Of a DNA stretch of 64,000 nucleotides, positions 10,777 to 22,313 are shown one piece after another. Each line of letters opens with the position of its first letter. Positions within the stretch are counted from its first letter, which is position 1. The DNA comes from Charina bottae (lineage: Eukaryota; Chordata; Lepidosauria; Squamata; Charinaidae), in assembly GCA_023362775.1 (NCBI GenBank), contig JALMGJ010000016.1, positions 4,019,001 to 4,083,000 of the forward strand, written 5' to 3'. Position numbers and translations under genes: made by a program. The notes under the pieces were generated by a model. The model searched no databases, was not told where the DNA came from, and saw only the letters and a program-made list of their open reading frames with translations.

Positions 10777-10791
10777 ACTAATACAACACTG

Positions 10792-12210
10792 CATAGTTAA
10801 TTTGTGGAGGTTGCTGCCCCAAGATATGGAAACAGTTGTAGGCTTAGGTGGCTTTAAAATAGGGATTAGACTAATTCACGATGGAAAATGTTATTGGTGC
10901 CTGTTCGTTGTGATGATTATAGACCCTCTGTGTTTAGAGGCAGTAAGCTTTCATGAAATATATGATGAGGTGAGAATGAGCTTTTTCTAGAGATGTCTGG
11001 TAGACCATAAGCAGGGCTATATGAACCTTTGGTTTAATCTATCAGATGCTTTTATTTTTCATTAAGCACACAATCTTTTATTCCAGCTAAATGTTTTGAA
11101 GGAGAATAGATTCCCTCCATAGTAATGTTCTGCAATATATAAAGCTAATTTGCAATAAGAGTTTTCAAGTAAAATTTTCCTGCTTCAAAATTTCTTTAAA
11201 ATAATTGAGAAATAAGCCCTTTTTAAGAGGCAAGACAATCTCCCTTTGCTCTTCCCCCAATCACTAACAATATATGAATATTCTCTTCAATATATGAATA
11301 AAAGTGTAAAATAACCACTAAAATGATTTTAATTCATTTAGGTTGCACATTCCCGCTGCTCTTAGCACAGAACGTTGGCTGCTAACGACAGAGAAAGCAA
11401 GGTCTACTTTTAAATTATTTTTGCAAATGGGATGGTAAAGAAAGACTATTGGTTTGCCCTAGGGTAACTTCCATTATTTCGAAGAGCTGGAGATGGATGG
11501 AATTTTGTTCATCTCTCCTATATTATCTTCACAGTAATTCTGTGGTATATGGTAGACTTGGACAACTGGACTAGCTCCAGGACATGTACAGCAATTCTAC
11601 CTCTTTTGCATTTAATATAATTCCTTTAATGGACACATCAGGTACAACTGACTTGGTATATGCACAAGTCTATATATTGCATCTAGAAATTCTGACTAAT
11701 GATATATCCAATACTATGAGACTTTTAGTAATAGCACTCTCTTAAATAATTAATAAAGTCATTGCTATTATTATTTTTAATATTCATATTATATAAAATG
11801 ATATCAAAACTCTTTCACTAAAGTCAGAAGGACAACCACTACTTACATTGCTCGAAATGAAATTTGCCACTAGTCAATCCCACATGAATTTTGCTTCTTG
11901 TGTCTTTACTATCATGAGGTTTGGTAGAGACTAGATGAAGAAAGGAAGTTTTTGTGAGAAAGAAATTCAAGATAACCCTGCCTTGATTCTGTTTGATATA
12001 AGAAATGGCAGAGGAATATTCTGCTGGCTATTAAGATTCTGTTATTATATCCTATAATAATATAGTAGAATTCAAGTAGTTCTTATGTTTTCTGTTCCTT
12101 GCCCTGACCTGCCTACCTTGAAGGGCTGACAGTTTCTATCCTTTTCTGTGAGAAAGGAGAGGCAGGCAGCTTACTGATACATTGCTATAGAAGAACCTTG
12201 GGACCCAATT
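10792..12210. other. Unassigned AT-rich spacer
   Basis: No gene or recognised repeat is seen over this 1.4 kb. Confidence 0.4.
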
Positions 12211-12912
12211 ATTTGTTTATTTTAACAAATTTATATGGTCATCCATATAACTAGTGGAACTCTGGGTAGCAAAGATAAAAACATAGTACATAATCCACAT
12301 CAATTAAAAAAAAAACAATTCAAGGCTGCTGCAAAAAATTCTAATCACAACATAACACACATCAGAGCACCATTAACATATTGGCTTCAATGCCTGGGAG
12401 AAAAGCTAGGTCTTCATGGTCTTATGGAAGTCCAACAGGGTCGGAGCCACCTATATCTCCATGGGAGGCTGTTCCATAAGACAGGTGCCATTACAGAGAA
12501 ATCACATGTCCTAGGACCTGCCAGGAAAGGTATCAAGGTGGGGGCCAATCTTATATCTGGGGGAATGATGTTCCATAGGGAGGGAGCCACCACTGAGAAG
12601 GCCCTTTTTCGTGGTCCCATTAGATGTACTTCCCTCATGCTCACTCTTCCAGATCTGGTGGGAAAGGCAGAAACCATCAGGGAAAGGGAATCCTCTGGGT
12701 AACTGATCCCTATACCATGTAGGGTGTTACAGATGACATGCAACACTTTCAATAGCATCTAGAAGCCTATGGGAGCCAGTGCAGGTCACATAGCAATGGT
12801 ATTTCATGGATGTACCATGCTGTGCCCAATACCCCATGTACATTCTGAACCAGCTGAAGCTTCCAAATATTTTTAAGGGCAGCCTTATTAGAGCATGTTG
12901 CATATAGAGCAC
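12211..12912 (-). mobile_element. Old L2-clade LINE 3' end
   Basis: The minus strand retains pieces of the L2 C-terminal region seen better at 35-46 kb and 55 kb: LHGIGISY, GPRKRAFSVVAPSLWN and IPPDIRLAP. It ends in the 3' region near 12211 (AACAAATTTATATGG). Frames are broken throughout and a segment resembling WNSLP is repeated, so this is an old, decayed copy. Confidence 0.7.
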
Positions 12913-13264
12913 GTTGCTGCTTACTATATCATAATTTCAATTCAAATTGAAAATAAACATGGCATTTTGCCCACAAGAACTTGCATATATTTCCTCTGGC
13001 CCCCAGATCACAGAAAATGGCTAGTTTGTCTCAAGGCTAAGGTTTAAGTATTGGGTGAGAATTTGTTGCCCATGCATTGGACCATGATCTGTTACAGTGT
13101 CATTCCACCATATAGGTTGCCATTAAAATATGAGCAGAAGAAGATGCCACTTGTTCCTCTTTTCCTTCAGCAAACTGAAATTATATTTTTAGCGAGGATT
13201 TCCTCACACTAGTGTTGAAAATATAATAAGAATATAAATGTAATAATATAGATGTAATAAATGT
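12913..13264. other. Unassigned spacer
   Basis: Nothing recognised. Confidence 0.4.
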
Positions 13265-13478
13265 AATAAGGTGCTGGGCTAGAAACCAGGAGTCTGTGAG
13301 TTCTAGTCCCACCTTAGGCATGAAAGCCGGCTGGGTGACCTTGGGCCAGTCACTCTCCCAGCCCAACTCACCTCACAGGATGTTGTTGTGGGGAGGAACA
13401 GGAGGAGGAAGGAGTATTAGGTATGTTCACTGCCTTCAGTTATTTATAAAAATAATAAAGGCGGAATAAAAATTAATT
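13265..13478 (+). mobile_element. tRNA-derived SINE, second family, 5'-truncated
   Basis: It starts inside the tRNA-like head (GGGCTAGAAACCAGGAG, B box GAGTTCTAGTCC). It continues with CTGGGTGACCTTGGGCCAGTC and the tail TATTTATAAAAATAATAAAGGCGG. The A box is missing. The tail differs from the 5217 SINE. Confidence 0.7.
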
Positions 13479-13520
13479 TAATAATTTAATAATTTAATAA
13501 TTTAATAATTAAAAGTCTAA
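13479..13520. repeat. (TAATTTAA)n microsatellite after SINE tail
   Basis: TTTAATAA repeats directly follow the SINE 3' end, probably grown from its A-rich tail. Confidence 0.8.
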
Positions 13521-16500
13521 AGCAGAGTTTCCCAAAATTTCCAATTCATGGCCTACTTAATGTCTCAGTAATGTTTTCATGGCAGTCCTAGCATTCCCAA
13601 AAAGGCACCACAGCACAGTTCCATTTTTTAAGTAAAAAAATATCCCATGGAGCCCCTATGAGTATGTTGTTGTGTCCTGGGACACGACGAGGCACAGTTG
13701 GAAACCGTGGATCTAAAGTGTTGTTTTATAAAGCAACAATAACAAAAGTACTATACAAAATGACCTGCCTTGTAATAATCATGATGGCGTGAACCTGTTA
13801 TTTTTTTCTCTGTATGGGAAATAATAAGTCATCACACAGTCAACCAAATAGCAAGAGTAAAATAATAAGCTTTACTTCAGTGCAAGAGCATCAGATTCTG
13901 AAGGAAATTGGTCCTACAAACATTCTCAGCTTTTGTGAATAAATGTGTCATTTCAATGCTATCATTTTTGCTAGTTCTTATAATATAGATTTTGTTAAAA
14001 TATTTAACAAATTGTTTTTACACAAAGTTTTGATGTTTGTTAATGATCTGTAAGCCCTGTTTTCTAAATTAAAGTTGTTTCATTGATATGCTCCATTTCA
14101 GATTTCAAAACCTAATACTGACTTTCCACTATGGTGGATAATTATCCCAAATCTATTTTTGTCCAATTCCATCCAATTGACTTCTTGGTAGGAAAAAAAG
14201 GGGGAAGCTTATTATCTTAACTTGAGGTTTACAAGTAGGCAGAGAAATTCAATTAAAACTAATAGAAAAGCAATTCATTTAGAAATAAAGCCCACAGCTC
14301 TTAAGCCTTGAAATTGTAGCTAGAAAATATCAAAAGGCACTAAGATGGAAATGCATTACCTTATGAATTTTCCAACATTTTCAATCACATAGGTTGGAAA
14401 AGTGGAAATCTCGGTAGAAATCAATACAAGTTCTAGGTTCGTGGGACTGATCGGCAAGATATTCTCAGAAAATCCCTTCCCTTCTCACTGCTGTCCGAGT
14501 GGATCCTTTATTTGGGTCCAGATTACTCTGCACTGTAACTTAGAGCAAGTTGGGAAGCTAAGTGAAGCCATTACTTTGTCTCCCTGCTGGCAGCCCTAGA
14601 TCATTTAAACAAGGCAGTTACTTAGATGGATAGCAAGAGCAATGAAGATGGGTAGGAAGAGAAAGTAATTATGGAAATTTGTCAAGAGGGGCTGCTACTT
14701 ATGATTCTCAGCAAAAGCCTATCAATAGGACTGTCCCACCCAATACTGCTGCCCAAACGGATGACAGGATGATGTCTCCTCCCCATAACATACAGTATAT
14801 TGAAGCTGATCAGACTAATGTTACATCTGAACCTTACTTCTTTGACAATGGGATCCTGATTTCCAGTGAGTAAGCAAGATTATTGAGGTTTTGTGGCATT
14901 CAGAGCTTTCTTCCAACCGATATAACATCTGGGGAATTCAAGAGAAAAAGATAGAAGCCTGCTGTCCCCTAGCATCTGCTGCCTAAGGCAATCACCTCAC
15001 TCTGCCTCATGGGAGAATTGATCTTGCCCAACAATAATGAGCCCTGATGTTGTCCTTGTTGGAAAAGAAAGTTTTTGAACTTCCCAAATTCCACTAATAT
15101 GCATGTGTTTTCTTTTTCAAAGTGTAGTATTTGTGGTGAGCCAAAGAAAATCTCTGGCTGTTAATCTCCAAAGTATGAAACCTGAGAGCATGAAGTATGA
15201 AATCTCACAAACATTTCTAAACCTCAAATTGTACAGAGTTGATGTGTTTTGGTTTAAAATCCCCTTCAGATTTAAGATGCTGTTCAGAAACTGATGATAA
15301 GCAAGTTTTTAATGCATTTTTGTCTGTTCTTACACTGTAACATCTGTAGGTAGGTAGTTCATTATAACCCTAGAAAATTGGTACATATCATCACATTTCT
15401 TTTTAAAGGCAAGACATCTTCTCATTGCATATTTGAAAGAATGGACAAACGAAAATAAATAATGGTACTTTTCTGGGGGCTAATTTTGCCTCGCAAAACA
15501 AAAAATGCTTAGGAAGGCATAACTAATGCTCATTCCAGTGTACTTTAGCATAAATGTGCAACCACAACATTAAGTCAATCACAGACACTTAAAGTTCTGA
15601 TGTGGTGACAGGATTATAATATATACTTTATATTTTTGTTTCTATCTGGCTTCCAATTAATCCTTTTTTTCATAGATTTAGACTGCTGATGAACTTCTAA
15701 CATTGTTATACAATACTGGGCATTTAATTTTTTCAGGTTTTAAATGATGCTGCTCTTAAAAGCACAACAAATTGGACAGATGAAATTCCTATAATCTGCC
15801 AGACTTTTGGTTGTACAAGACTGAGTATTCTCTAAAGCTAAATTCCATGAAAGCCAGAACTTAACCAGATTCTTTTTTTTTTTTAATGTACTAAAAATTG
15901 AGGAGTGAATGCTTGATTCTTAAGACTTATCCAGAAAACCACCACCCCTTGCCCTGGTGCCCAGATGACCTGCTTATCATTTGTGGAACATATATCCTCA
16001 TAATAGAGCCTCCATCTTGATGCTATCAGGCCACTGAGACAGGCCAAGGCCAGATCAAACTGATCCAGCAGACCAATAGTTTGCATTTTGATTTGCATGG
16101 AACAAGGACATGAGGGAATTGGTGTCTTGCAGAACTCCAATTGGCCTGCTGCAGTACTGCCCCCTTCCATCCAGTTCTATGGCTCTCTGCTTCCATAGCC
16201 ATTTCTGGTTTGGCTGCAAGAGAGAACAGATCCTTGCCTAGCAGTCAAAGTTTTCTTTTTTAAATTTGCTGAGGTTGGAACAGTGACTTCATGGAATGTA
16301 TTTTAAAGGGTCATTCTTCCAACCAGTCCCTGCTCTGACAAAGGGGTTCTCCAACAGTGTCTATATTGGAAGAGGGCTGAGAGAAAAGGGAGGAGGAAAG
16401 CCACTCCCCCCTTTTTTTCTTGTTCCCTTGAAACTTAGCACTTGCACCTGGAATCCTGAATTTCAAGGGAAAGTCCCAAAAGGTTGCTTCTTCTGGGATG

Positions 16501-16667
16501 AGAAAAAGCAGTTTGCAAGAATCAACACACATTACTTTCTGTGCAGGCATCTACTTTCCTGGCCTTGCTGCAGAGGCATGGTCAAATGACTACTGTCAGG
16601 GGAGAGAGGAAAACATGCTGCTGGGGATATGAGGTACAGCCCATTAGCTACCCAAATAAAGAATTGA
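13521..16667. other. Unassigned 3.1-kb spacer
   Basis: Short open frames such as 14679-14873 and 16296-16589 lack any domain signature or conserved feature that I can recognise. No mobile element was identified. It could hold old unrecognised repeats. Confidence 0.4.
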
Positions 16668-16678
16668 TGCTTGTTCAT

Positions 16679-17902
16679 TTTTGTTGTTGTTGATGTTCAG
16701 TCGTTTAGTCGTGTCCGACTCTTCGTGACCTCATGGACCATAGCACGCCAGGCCTTCCTGTCCTCCACTGTAACCCGGAGTTTACTCAAATTCATGTTCA
16801 TTACATCAGTGATGCTATCTAACCATCTCATCCTCTGCCGTCCCCTTCTCCTTTTGCCTTCAGTCTTTCCCAGCATCAGGGTCTTTTCCAGTGAGTCCTC
16901 TCTTCGCATTAGGTGGCCAAAGTATTTGAGCTTCAGCTTCAGTATATGTCCTTCCAATGAGCAGTCACGGTTGATTTCCTTTAGGATTGACTGATTTGAC
17001 CTCCTTGCAGTCCAAGGGACTCTCAAGAGTCTTCTCCAGCATCACAGTTCAAAGGCATCAATTCTTCGGCGCTCAGCCTTCCTTATGGTCCAAATCTCAC
17101 AGCCATACATTACTACTGGAAAAACCATAGCTTTAACTATACGGACCTTAGTCGGCAAGGTGATGTCTCTGCTTTTTAATATGGTGTCCAGGTTTGCCAT
17201 AGCTTTCCTCCCAAGGAGCAAGCGTCTTTTAATTTCATGGCTGCAGTCACCATCTGTGGTGATCTTGGAGCCCAAGAAAATAAAATCTGTCACTGCTTCC
17301 ATTTCTTCCCCTTCTATATCCCAGGAAGTGATGGGACCAGATGCCATGATCTGGGTTTTTTAATGTTGAGTTTCAAGCTAGCTTTTGCACTCTCCTCTTT
17401 CACCCTCATCAAGAGGCTCTTTAGTTCCTCTTCACTTTCTGCCATTAGGGTGGTATCGTCTGCATATCTGAGGTTGTTGATATTTCTCCCGGCAATCTTA
17501 ACTCCGGCTTGTGATTCATCCAGCCCGGCATTTCTCATGATGTATTCTGCATATAAGTTAAATAAGCACGGTGATAATATACAGCCTTGTCGTACTCCTT
17601 TCCCAATTTTGAACCAGTCGGTTGTTCCATGTCCGGTTCTAACTGTTGCTTCTTGACCCGCATACAGGTTTCTCAGGAGACAGGTAAGGTGGTCTGGTAC
17701 TCCCATCTCTTTAAGAATTTGCCACAGTTTGTTGTGATCCACACAATCAAAGGCTTTAGCGTAGTCAATGAAGCAGAAGTAGATGTTTTTCTGGAACTCT
17801 CTTGCTTTTTCCATGATCCAGTGAATGTTGGCAATCTGATCTCTAGTTCCTCTGCCTCTTCGAAACCCAGCTTGCACTTCTGGTAGTTCTCGGTTCACAT
17901 AC
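16679..17902 (-). mobile_element. BovB LINE subfamily B, 5'-truncated, 11-bp TSD
   Basis: The 3' end (TTGTTGTTGTTGATGTTCAG on the plus strand) is at 16679. The body runs to 17902, where it is truncated in the RT domain. Perfect duplications TGCTTGTTCAT lie at 16668-16678 and 17903-17913. Confidence 0.93.
16697..17902 (-). pseudogene. BovB reverse transcriptase fragment
   Basis: From 17902 downward: [46 protein letters not shown], the catalytic YADD at 17455-17466, then the C-terminal region with [13 protein letters not shown] and KSRTRLND at the end. The frame shifts near 17350 in an A-run (one base fewer than in the 19.7-kb copy) and again near 17040. The endonuclease domain is absent through truncation. 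Confidence 0.9.
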
Positions 17903-17913
17903 TGCTTGTTCAT

Positions 17914-18900
17914 ATCTGCTATCAAATCTGTGTAATGGTGAGGTCACATGGATAAAACAGATAATAGTGGCTTTTCCTTTATGTTTCTCCAAAGACCACG
18001 AGGAATAATGTAGGAACTTCCTATGAGGTCTCCTTCATAATAACGTTTTGCTGTATCTTACCTTACTGAAGCCACAAGGAAGCAGAAATGATGTCCTTGT
18101 GTAATAGATGAATAGGTCTTAAGTGAAAGCAATAAATTCAAGAAAGCTGAGGTGATTGCTGTCCTGCTGTTTCAAGGTACATTAGATCAAGCCAGAGCCA
18201 TTGCTCCTGAATAATGCAAAGAATATGCATGGTTCTTTGGCAAAAGCAGAGTCTTATGACATTCAGATTTCAAATGCTTGTGCTAGTATTAATTTGCAAC
18301 CAACATAATATTCCTGTACTGCCAACATAACATTATGATCTTATGATACTGCATTGATTCACATGTCATTGCTAACAAAAGCCCAGGAAAGGGTTGGTAT
18401 TGTGTTATTTCCATATGAGATGGCCTGAGAAAGATTTTTCTAACTTCTTAGGGGCAGAAGCATCTGCAGGATCCAATGTTTTCATTAAAATGATCAAACC
18501 AGTGTTGCACCTTCACAATGCAAGCTCTGCCCTTTTTGTACCACAACATGTGTATAAAAAGGATGGAGCTTGTGTCACAACAGCACAACACAACATTGCT
18601 TGCATTGTTTGCTTCCCCTCATAATCTCCCTGCAGATACCTCTGCATAGGGGGCTATTAATAAGGCATATATTAATTGAGAACAAGACAAGAGACAAAAA
18701 ACCCAGGCCAAGGAGCTCATGCCTTTAGTTTCTAAGACCCCCACCAAATTGCTTGAATGAATTTTGATGTGTTATAGTTAGTATATATTTCACTATTTTT
18801 TAAAAAATATATTCAAACTCTGAAATACTTAATATAATTTAATAGGAGTTAATATATCCCACTTTGAGCAAGATATGCTGATAGCCCAGGACCCTAACAT
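17914..18900. other. Unassigned spacer
   Basis: No gene or recognised repeat. Confidence 0.4.
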
Positions 18901-18902
18901 TG

Positions 18903-18986
<84 letters not shown>

Positions 18987-18996
18987 TTTCTTTCTT
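18903..18996. repeat. (TTTC)n polypyrimidine microsatellite
   Basis: About 20 TTTC units with one change near the end. The all-Lys/Glu/Arg open frame opposite it is an artefact of the repeat. Confidence 0.97.
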
Positions 18997-19225
18997 GTTT
19001 TGCTTTAAATTACCTTCAGTGGACACACAAAGAAAGATATTAATGAAAATCTTGCTTGTCTACTTGTCAGGATTCTATGAACAATTGAGTTTAAAGACCA
19101 TAGACACTGATGAAAATGAATAGGATGTTGTATATCAAGGGCCAAACTGGATTACACTAGAATCACCATGTAGTTAATGGCCTTGCAGTAAAATGCAACT
19201 TTTTGTGACTTGAGGTAGATACTGT

Positions 19226-19226
19226 A

Positions 19227-19257
<31 letters not shown>

Positions 19258-19345
19258 ATACACACACACACACACACATATATATATACACACACACATA
19301 TACGTACATACATACTGTATACACACACAGACATATTATATATAT
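19226..19345. repeat. (TG)n-(CA)n-(TA)n alternating tract
   Basis: A TG run turns into a CA run at a TATACACA junction, followed by TA steps and a second CA run. The whole is alternating purine-pyrimidine. Confidence 0.95.
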
Positions 19346-19365
19346 TTATATATATATTTCTCATT

Positions 19366-19657
19366 CACTCTTTGAGAACGAGAAAACAGGAAAACGAAGA
19401 ATGAACGAGACACTGACTCACTGATCCACCTGTCACAGATCTACAATGAGGGCATTGGGATGTCATTCGGACTAGAGAACTGTGGCCGGACGGTAGAAAA
19501 GAGTGGGAAGGTAAAGATTGATGACGTGGAACTACCAGCAGGCCATATAGCAGACATACAGACCAGCTACAAGTACTTTGGTATGCCACAAACACATGGG
19601 AACCATGATGAGGAGGCAAGGAAGACGGCAACATTTAAGTACCACCAAAGGATAAGA
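19366..19657 (+). mobile_element. R4/Dong-type LINE, 5' part of split copy
   Basis: The reading LIHLSQIYNEGIGMSFGLE then SYKYFGMPQTHGNHDEEARK is the region after RT in R4-clade elements, which carry a restriction-like endonuclease. Frames are broken in the first 80 bases. The element is interrupted after 19657 by a BovB insertion and resumes at 21252. It starts next to a TA-rich tract. Confidence 0.75.
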
Positions 19658-21240
19658 AGAACTATACAAGAAAGATCTTAATATCCCTGATAAATACGAT
19701 GGTGTGGTCACTGACCTTGAGCCAGACATCCTAGAGAGTGAAGTCAAGTGGGCCTTAGGAAGCATTACTAACAACAAAGCTAGTGGAGAAGACAGTATCC
19801 CAGCTGAGCTATTTAAAATCCTAAACAATGATGCTGTTAAAGTGCTGTACTCAATATGCCAACAAATTTGGAAAACTCAACAGTGGCCACAGGGTTGGAA
19901 AAGGTCAGTTTACGTTCCAATTCCAAAGAAGGGCAATGCCAACGAATGTTCAAACTACCGTACAATTGCGCTCATTTCACATGCTAGCAAGGTTATGCTC
20001 AAAATCCTACAAGCTAGGCTTCAGCAGTATGTGAACCGAGAACTTCCAGAAGTGCAAGCTGGGTTTCGAAGAGGCAGAGGAACTAGAGATCAGATTGCCA
20101 ACATTCACTGGATCATGGAAAAAGCAAGAGAGTTCCAGAAAAAACATCTACTTCTGCTTCATTGACTACGCTAAAGCCTTTGATTGTGTGGATCACAACA
20201 AACTGTGGCAAATTCTTAAAGAGATGGGAGTACCAGACCACCTTACCTGTCTCCTGAGAAACCTGCATGTGGGTCAAGAAGCAACAGTTAGAACCGGACA
20301 TGGAACAACCGACTGGTTCAAAATTGAGAAAGGAGTACGACAAGGCTGTATATTATCACACTGCTTATTTAACTTATATGCAGAGTACGTCATGAGAAAT
20401 GCCGGGCTGGATGAATCACAAGCCGGAGTTAAGATTGCCGGGAGAAATATCAACAACCTCAGATATGCAGACGATACCACCCTAATGGCAGAAGGTGAAG
20501 AGGAACTAAAGAGCCTCTTGATGAGGGTGAAAGAGGAGAGTGCAAAAGCTGGCTTGAAACTCAACATTAAAAAAACCCAGATCATGGCATCTGGTCCCAT
20601 CACTTCCTGGCAAATAGAAGGGGAAGAAATGGAAGTAATGACAGATTTTATTTTCTTGGGCTCCAAGATCACCTCAGACAGTGACTGCAGCCATGAAATT
20701 AAAAGATGCTTGCTCCTTGGGAGGAAAGCTATGGCAAACCTAGACACCATATTAAAAAGCAGAGACATCACCTTGCCGACTAAGGTCCATATAGTTAAAG
20801 CTATGGTTTTTCCAGTAGTAATGTATGGCTGTGAGAGTTGGACCATAAGGAAGGCTGAGCGCCGAAGAATTGATGCTTTCGAGCTGTGGTGCTGGAGAAG
20901 ACTCTTGAGAGTCCCTTGGACTGCAAGGAGGTCAAATCAGTCAATCCTAAAGGAAATCAACCGTGACTGCTCATTGGAAGGACAGATACTGAAGCTGAAG
21001 CTCAAATACTTTGGCCACCTAATGCAAAGAGAGGACTCACTGGAAAAGATCCTGATGCTGGGAAAGACTGAAGGCAAAAGGAGAAGGAGACGGCAGAGGA
21101 TGAGATGGTTGGATAGCATCACTGATGTAATGAACATGAACTTGAGTAAACTCTGGGAGGCAGTGGAGGACAGGAAGGCCTGGCATGCTATGGTCCATGA
21201 GTCAGACACGACTAAACGACTGAACAACAACAACAAGAAG
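19658..21240 (+). mobile_element. BovB LINE subfamily B inserted in R4, 11-bp TSD
   Basis: A 1.58-kb 5'-truncated BovB starts in the linker before RT (ELYKKDLNIPDKYDG) and ends with AACAACAACAAGAAG. Perfect duplications AAAGGATAAGA lie at 19647-19657 and 21241-21251, so the BovB is younger than the R4 copy. Confidence 0.93.
19704..21240 (+). pseudogene. BovB reverse transcriptase, one frameshift
   Basis: RT motifs in order: [78 protein letters not shown] at 20464-20475 and the [14 protein letters not shown]-terminal region. The only clear break before the C-terminus is an extra A in the run at about 20138-20143 (six A against five in the other copies), which shifts the frame at the FIDY motif. 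The last codons are also altered near 21200. The EN domain is lacking. This is the best preserved BovB RT in the window. Confidence 0.9.
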
Positions 21241-21251
21241 AAAGGATAAGA

Positions 21252-21625
21252 CAGGTCCTGAAGAGCCAGCTAAATGGGAAGAACAAGATCCAGAAGACAG
21301 CAGTGGTGATAGATGTAGCGGTGCCAAGTGACAGCAACATCAGGAAGAAGGAGTATGAGAAGCTGGAGAAGTACTAGGGCCTGAAGGAAGAACTGGAGAG
21401 GATGTGGAAAGTGAAGACCAAAGTGGTCCCAGTGGGGGTAGGGGTAATTGGGGCTGTGACTCCGAAGCTGGGAGAGTGACTCCAACAGATCCAAGGAACA
21501 ACATCAGAGCTCTCTGTCCACAAGAGTGCAGTGCTAGGAACAGCTAAGATACTCCGCAGAACCCTCAAACTCCCAGGCCTCTGGTAGAGGATCTGAGGTT
21601 GAGGAAGACACATACCACCCATAGT
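21252..21625 (+). mobile_element. R4/Dong-type LINE, 3' part with internal deletion
   Basis: After the BovB, R4 sequence resumes with QVLKSQLNGKNKIQ. It jumps directly to AVVIDVAVPSDSNIRKKEYEKL, the core of the PD-(D/E)XK-like nuclease near the C-terminus, then GAVTPKLGEW, KSAVLGTAKILRRTLKLPG. In intact R4 elements these two blocks are far apart, so about a kilobase is deleted at a short AAGATCCAGAA junction. Stops interrupt the frame. Confidence 0.75.
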
Positions 21626-22244
21626 TTTTTTAAAAAATTTATTTCTGCTTATTTCATTGGCATGGTGTTAGATAAATAAGATAAATAACTTCATCCTTTT
21701 TCTACAACCCTTAGAAATAATAAAGATGTACATACAAGTACACTTGTTTTGTTAGTATAGTTTAAAATCAGTTAATTCTGCTGTTCATTTGATTTTTTAA
21801 AAAATATTACTCCATCAGACAAGTAAACTCAATACCCATTGTCAGGATGTTATATCCTGACATGACAACAGGAGGTGACATTCTGCCATTCTATCGAAAC
21901 CCACAGAGTCAGCAGGACGCTTTGTGGTGGACATACCTACAAGGTCGTTAGGGGTTCTTTGTAAAGGAAACTTGCCAGACATGTAAAGTAGGGGAGAATG
22001 CTGGTAGTGGAATCTTGGTGTATTCAGAGGACCAGAAATTATGCTGATTTGAGTATTGTGTCAAGCAGTCCAGCACCATAGACAGATCAAAGAACGCTAT
22101 CATTGTGTTGGTTGATTTCGGACTGGGAAAACCTAGAAATTGTAAGATGAAGGGAGGGGCTGTCAAGCCACGGATCCCCAATGGGGGGGGGGGAACCCTG
22201 AAGATTTTAACTGATGGTTTGCACAAGCTCCCTTCATTCGAGTC
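21626..22244. other. Unassigned spacer
   Basis: Nothing recognised apart from a run of ten G near 22182. Confidence 0.4.
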
Positions 22245-22313
22245 TTTAAGATGTAATTCTTCTTCTTGGCAATCACTTGTAGCCGAGTAAGTTTGTCTTC
22301 CAGGGGTAAAATA

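Noticed and set aside
14679..14873. 64-codon open frame with polar composition
   Set aside because: No start context, domain or splice support, and its length is expected by chance.
18829..19026. Lys/Glu/Arg-rich open frame
   Set aside because: It is only the translation of the (TTTC)n repeat.
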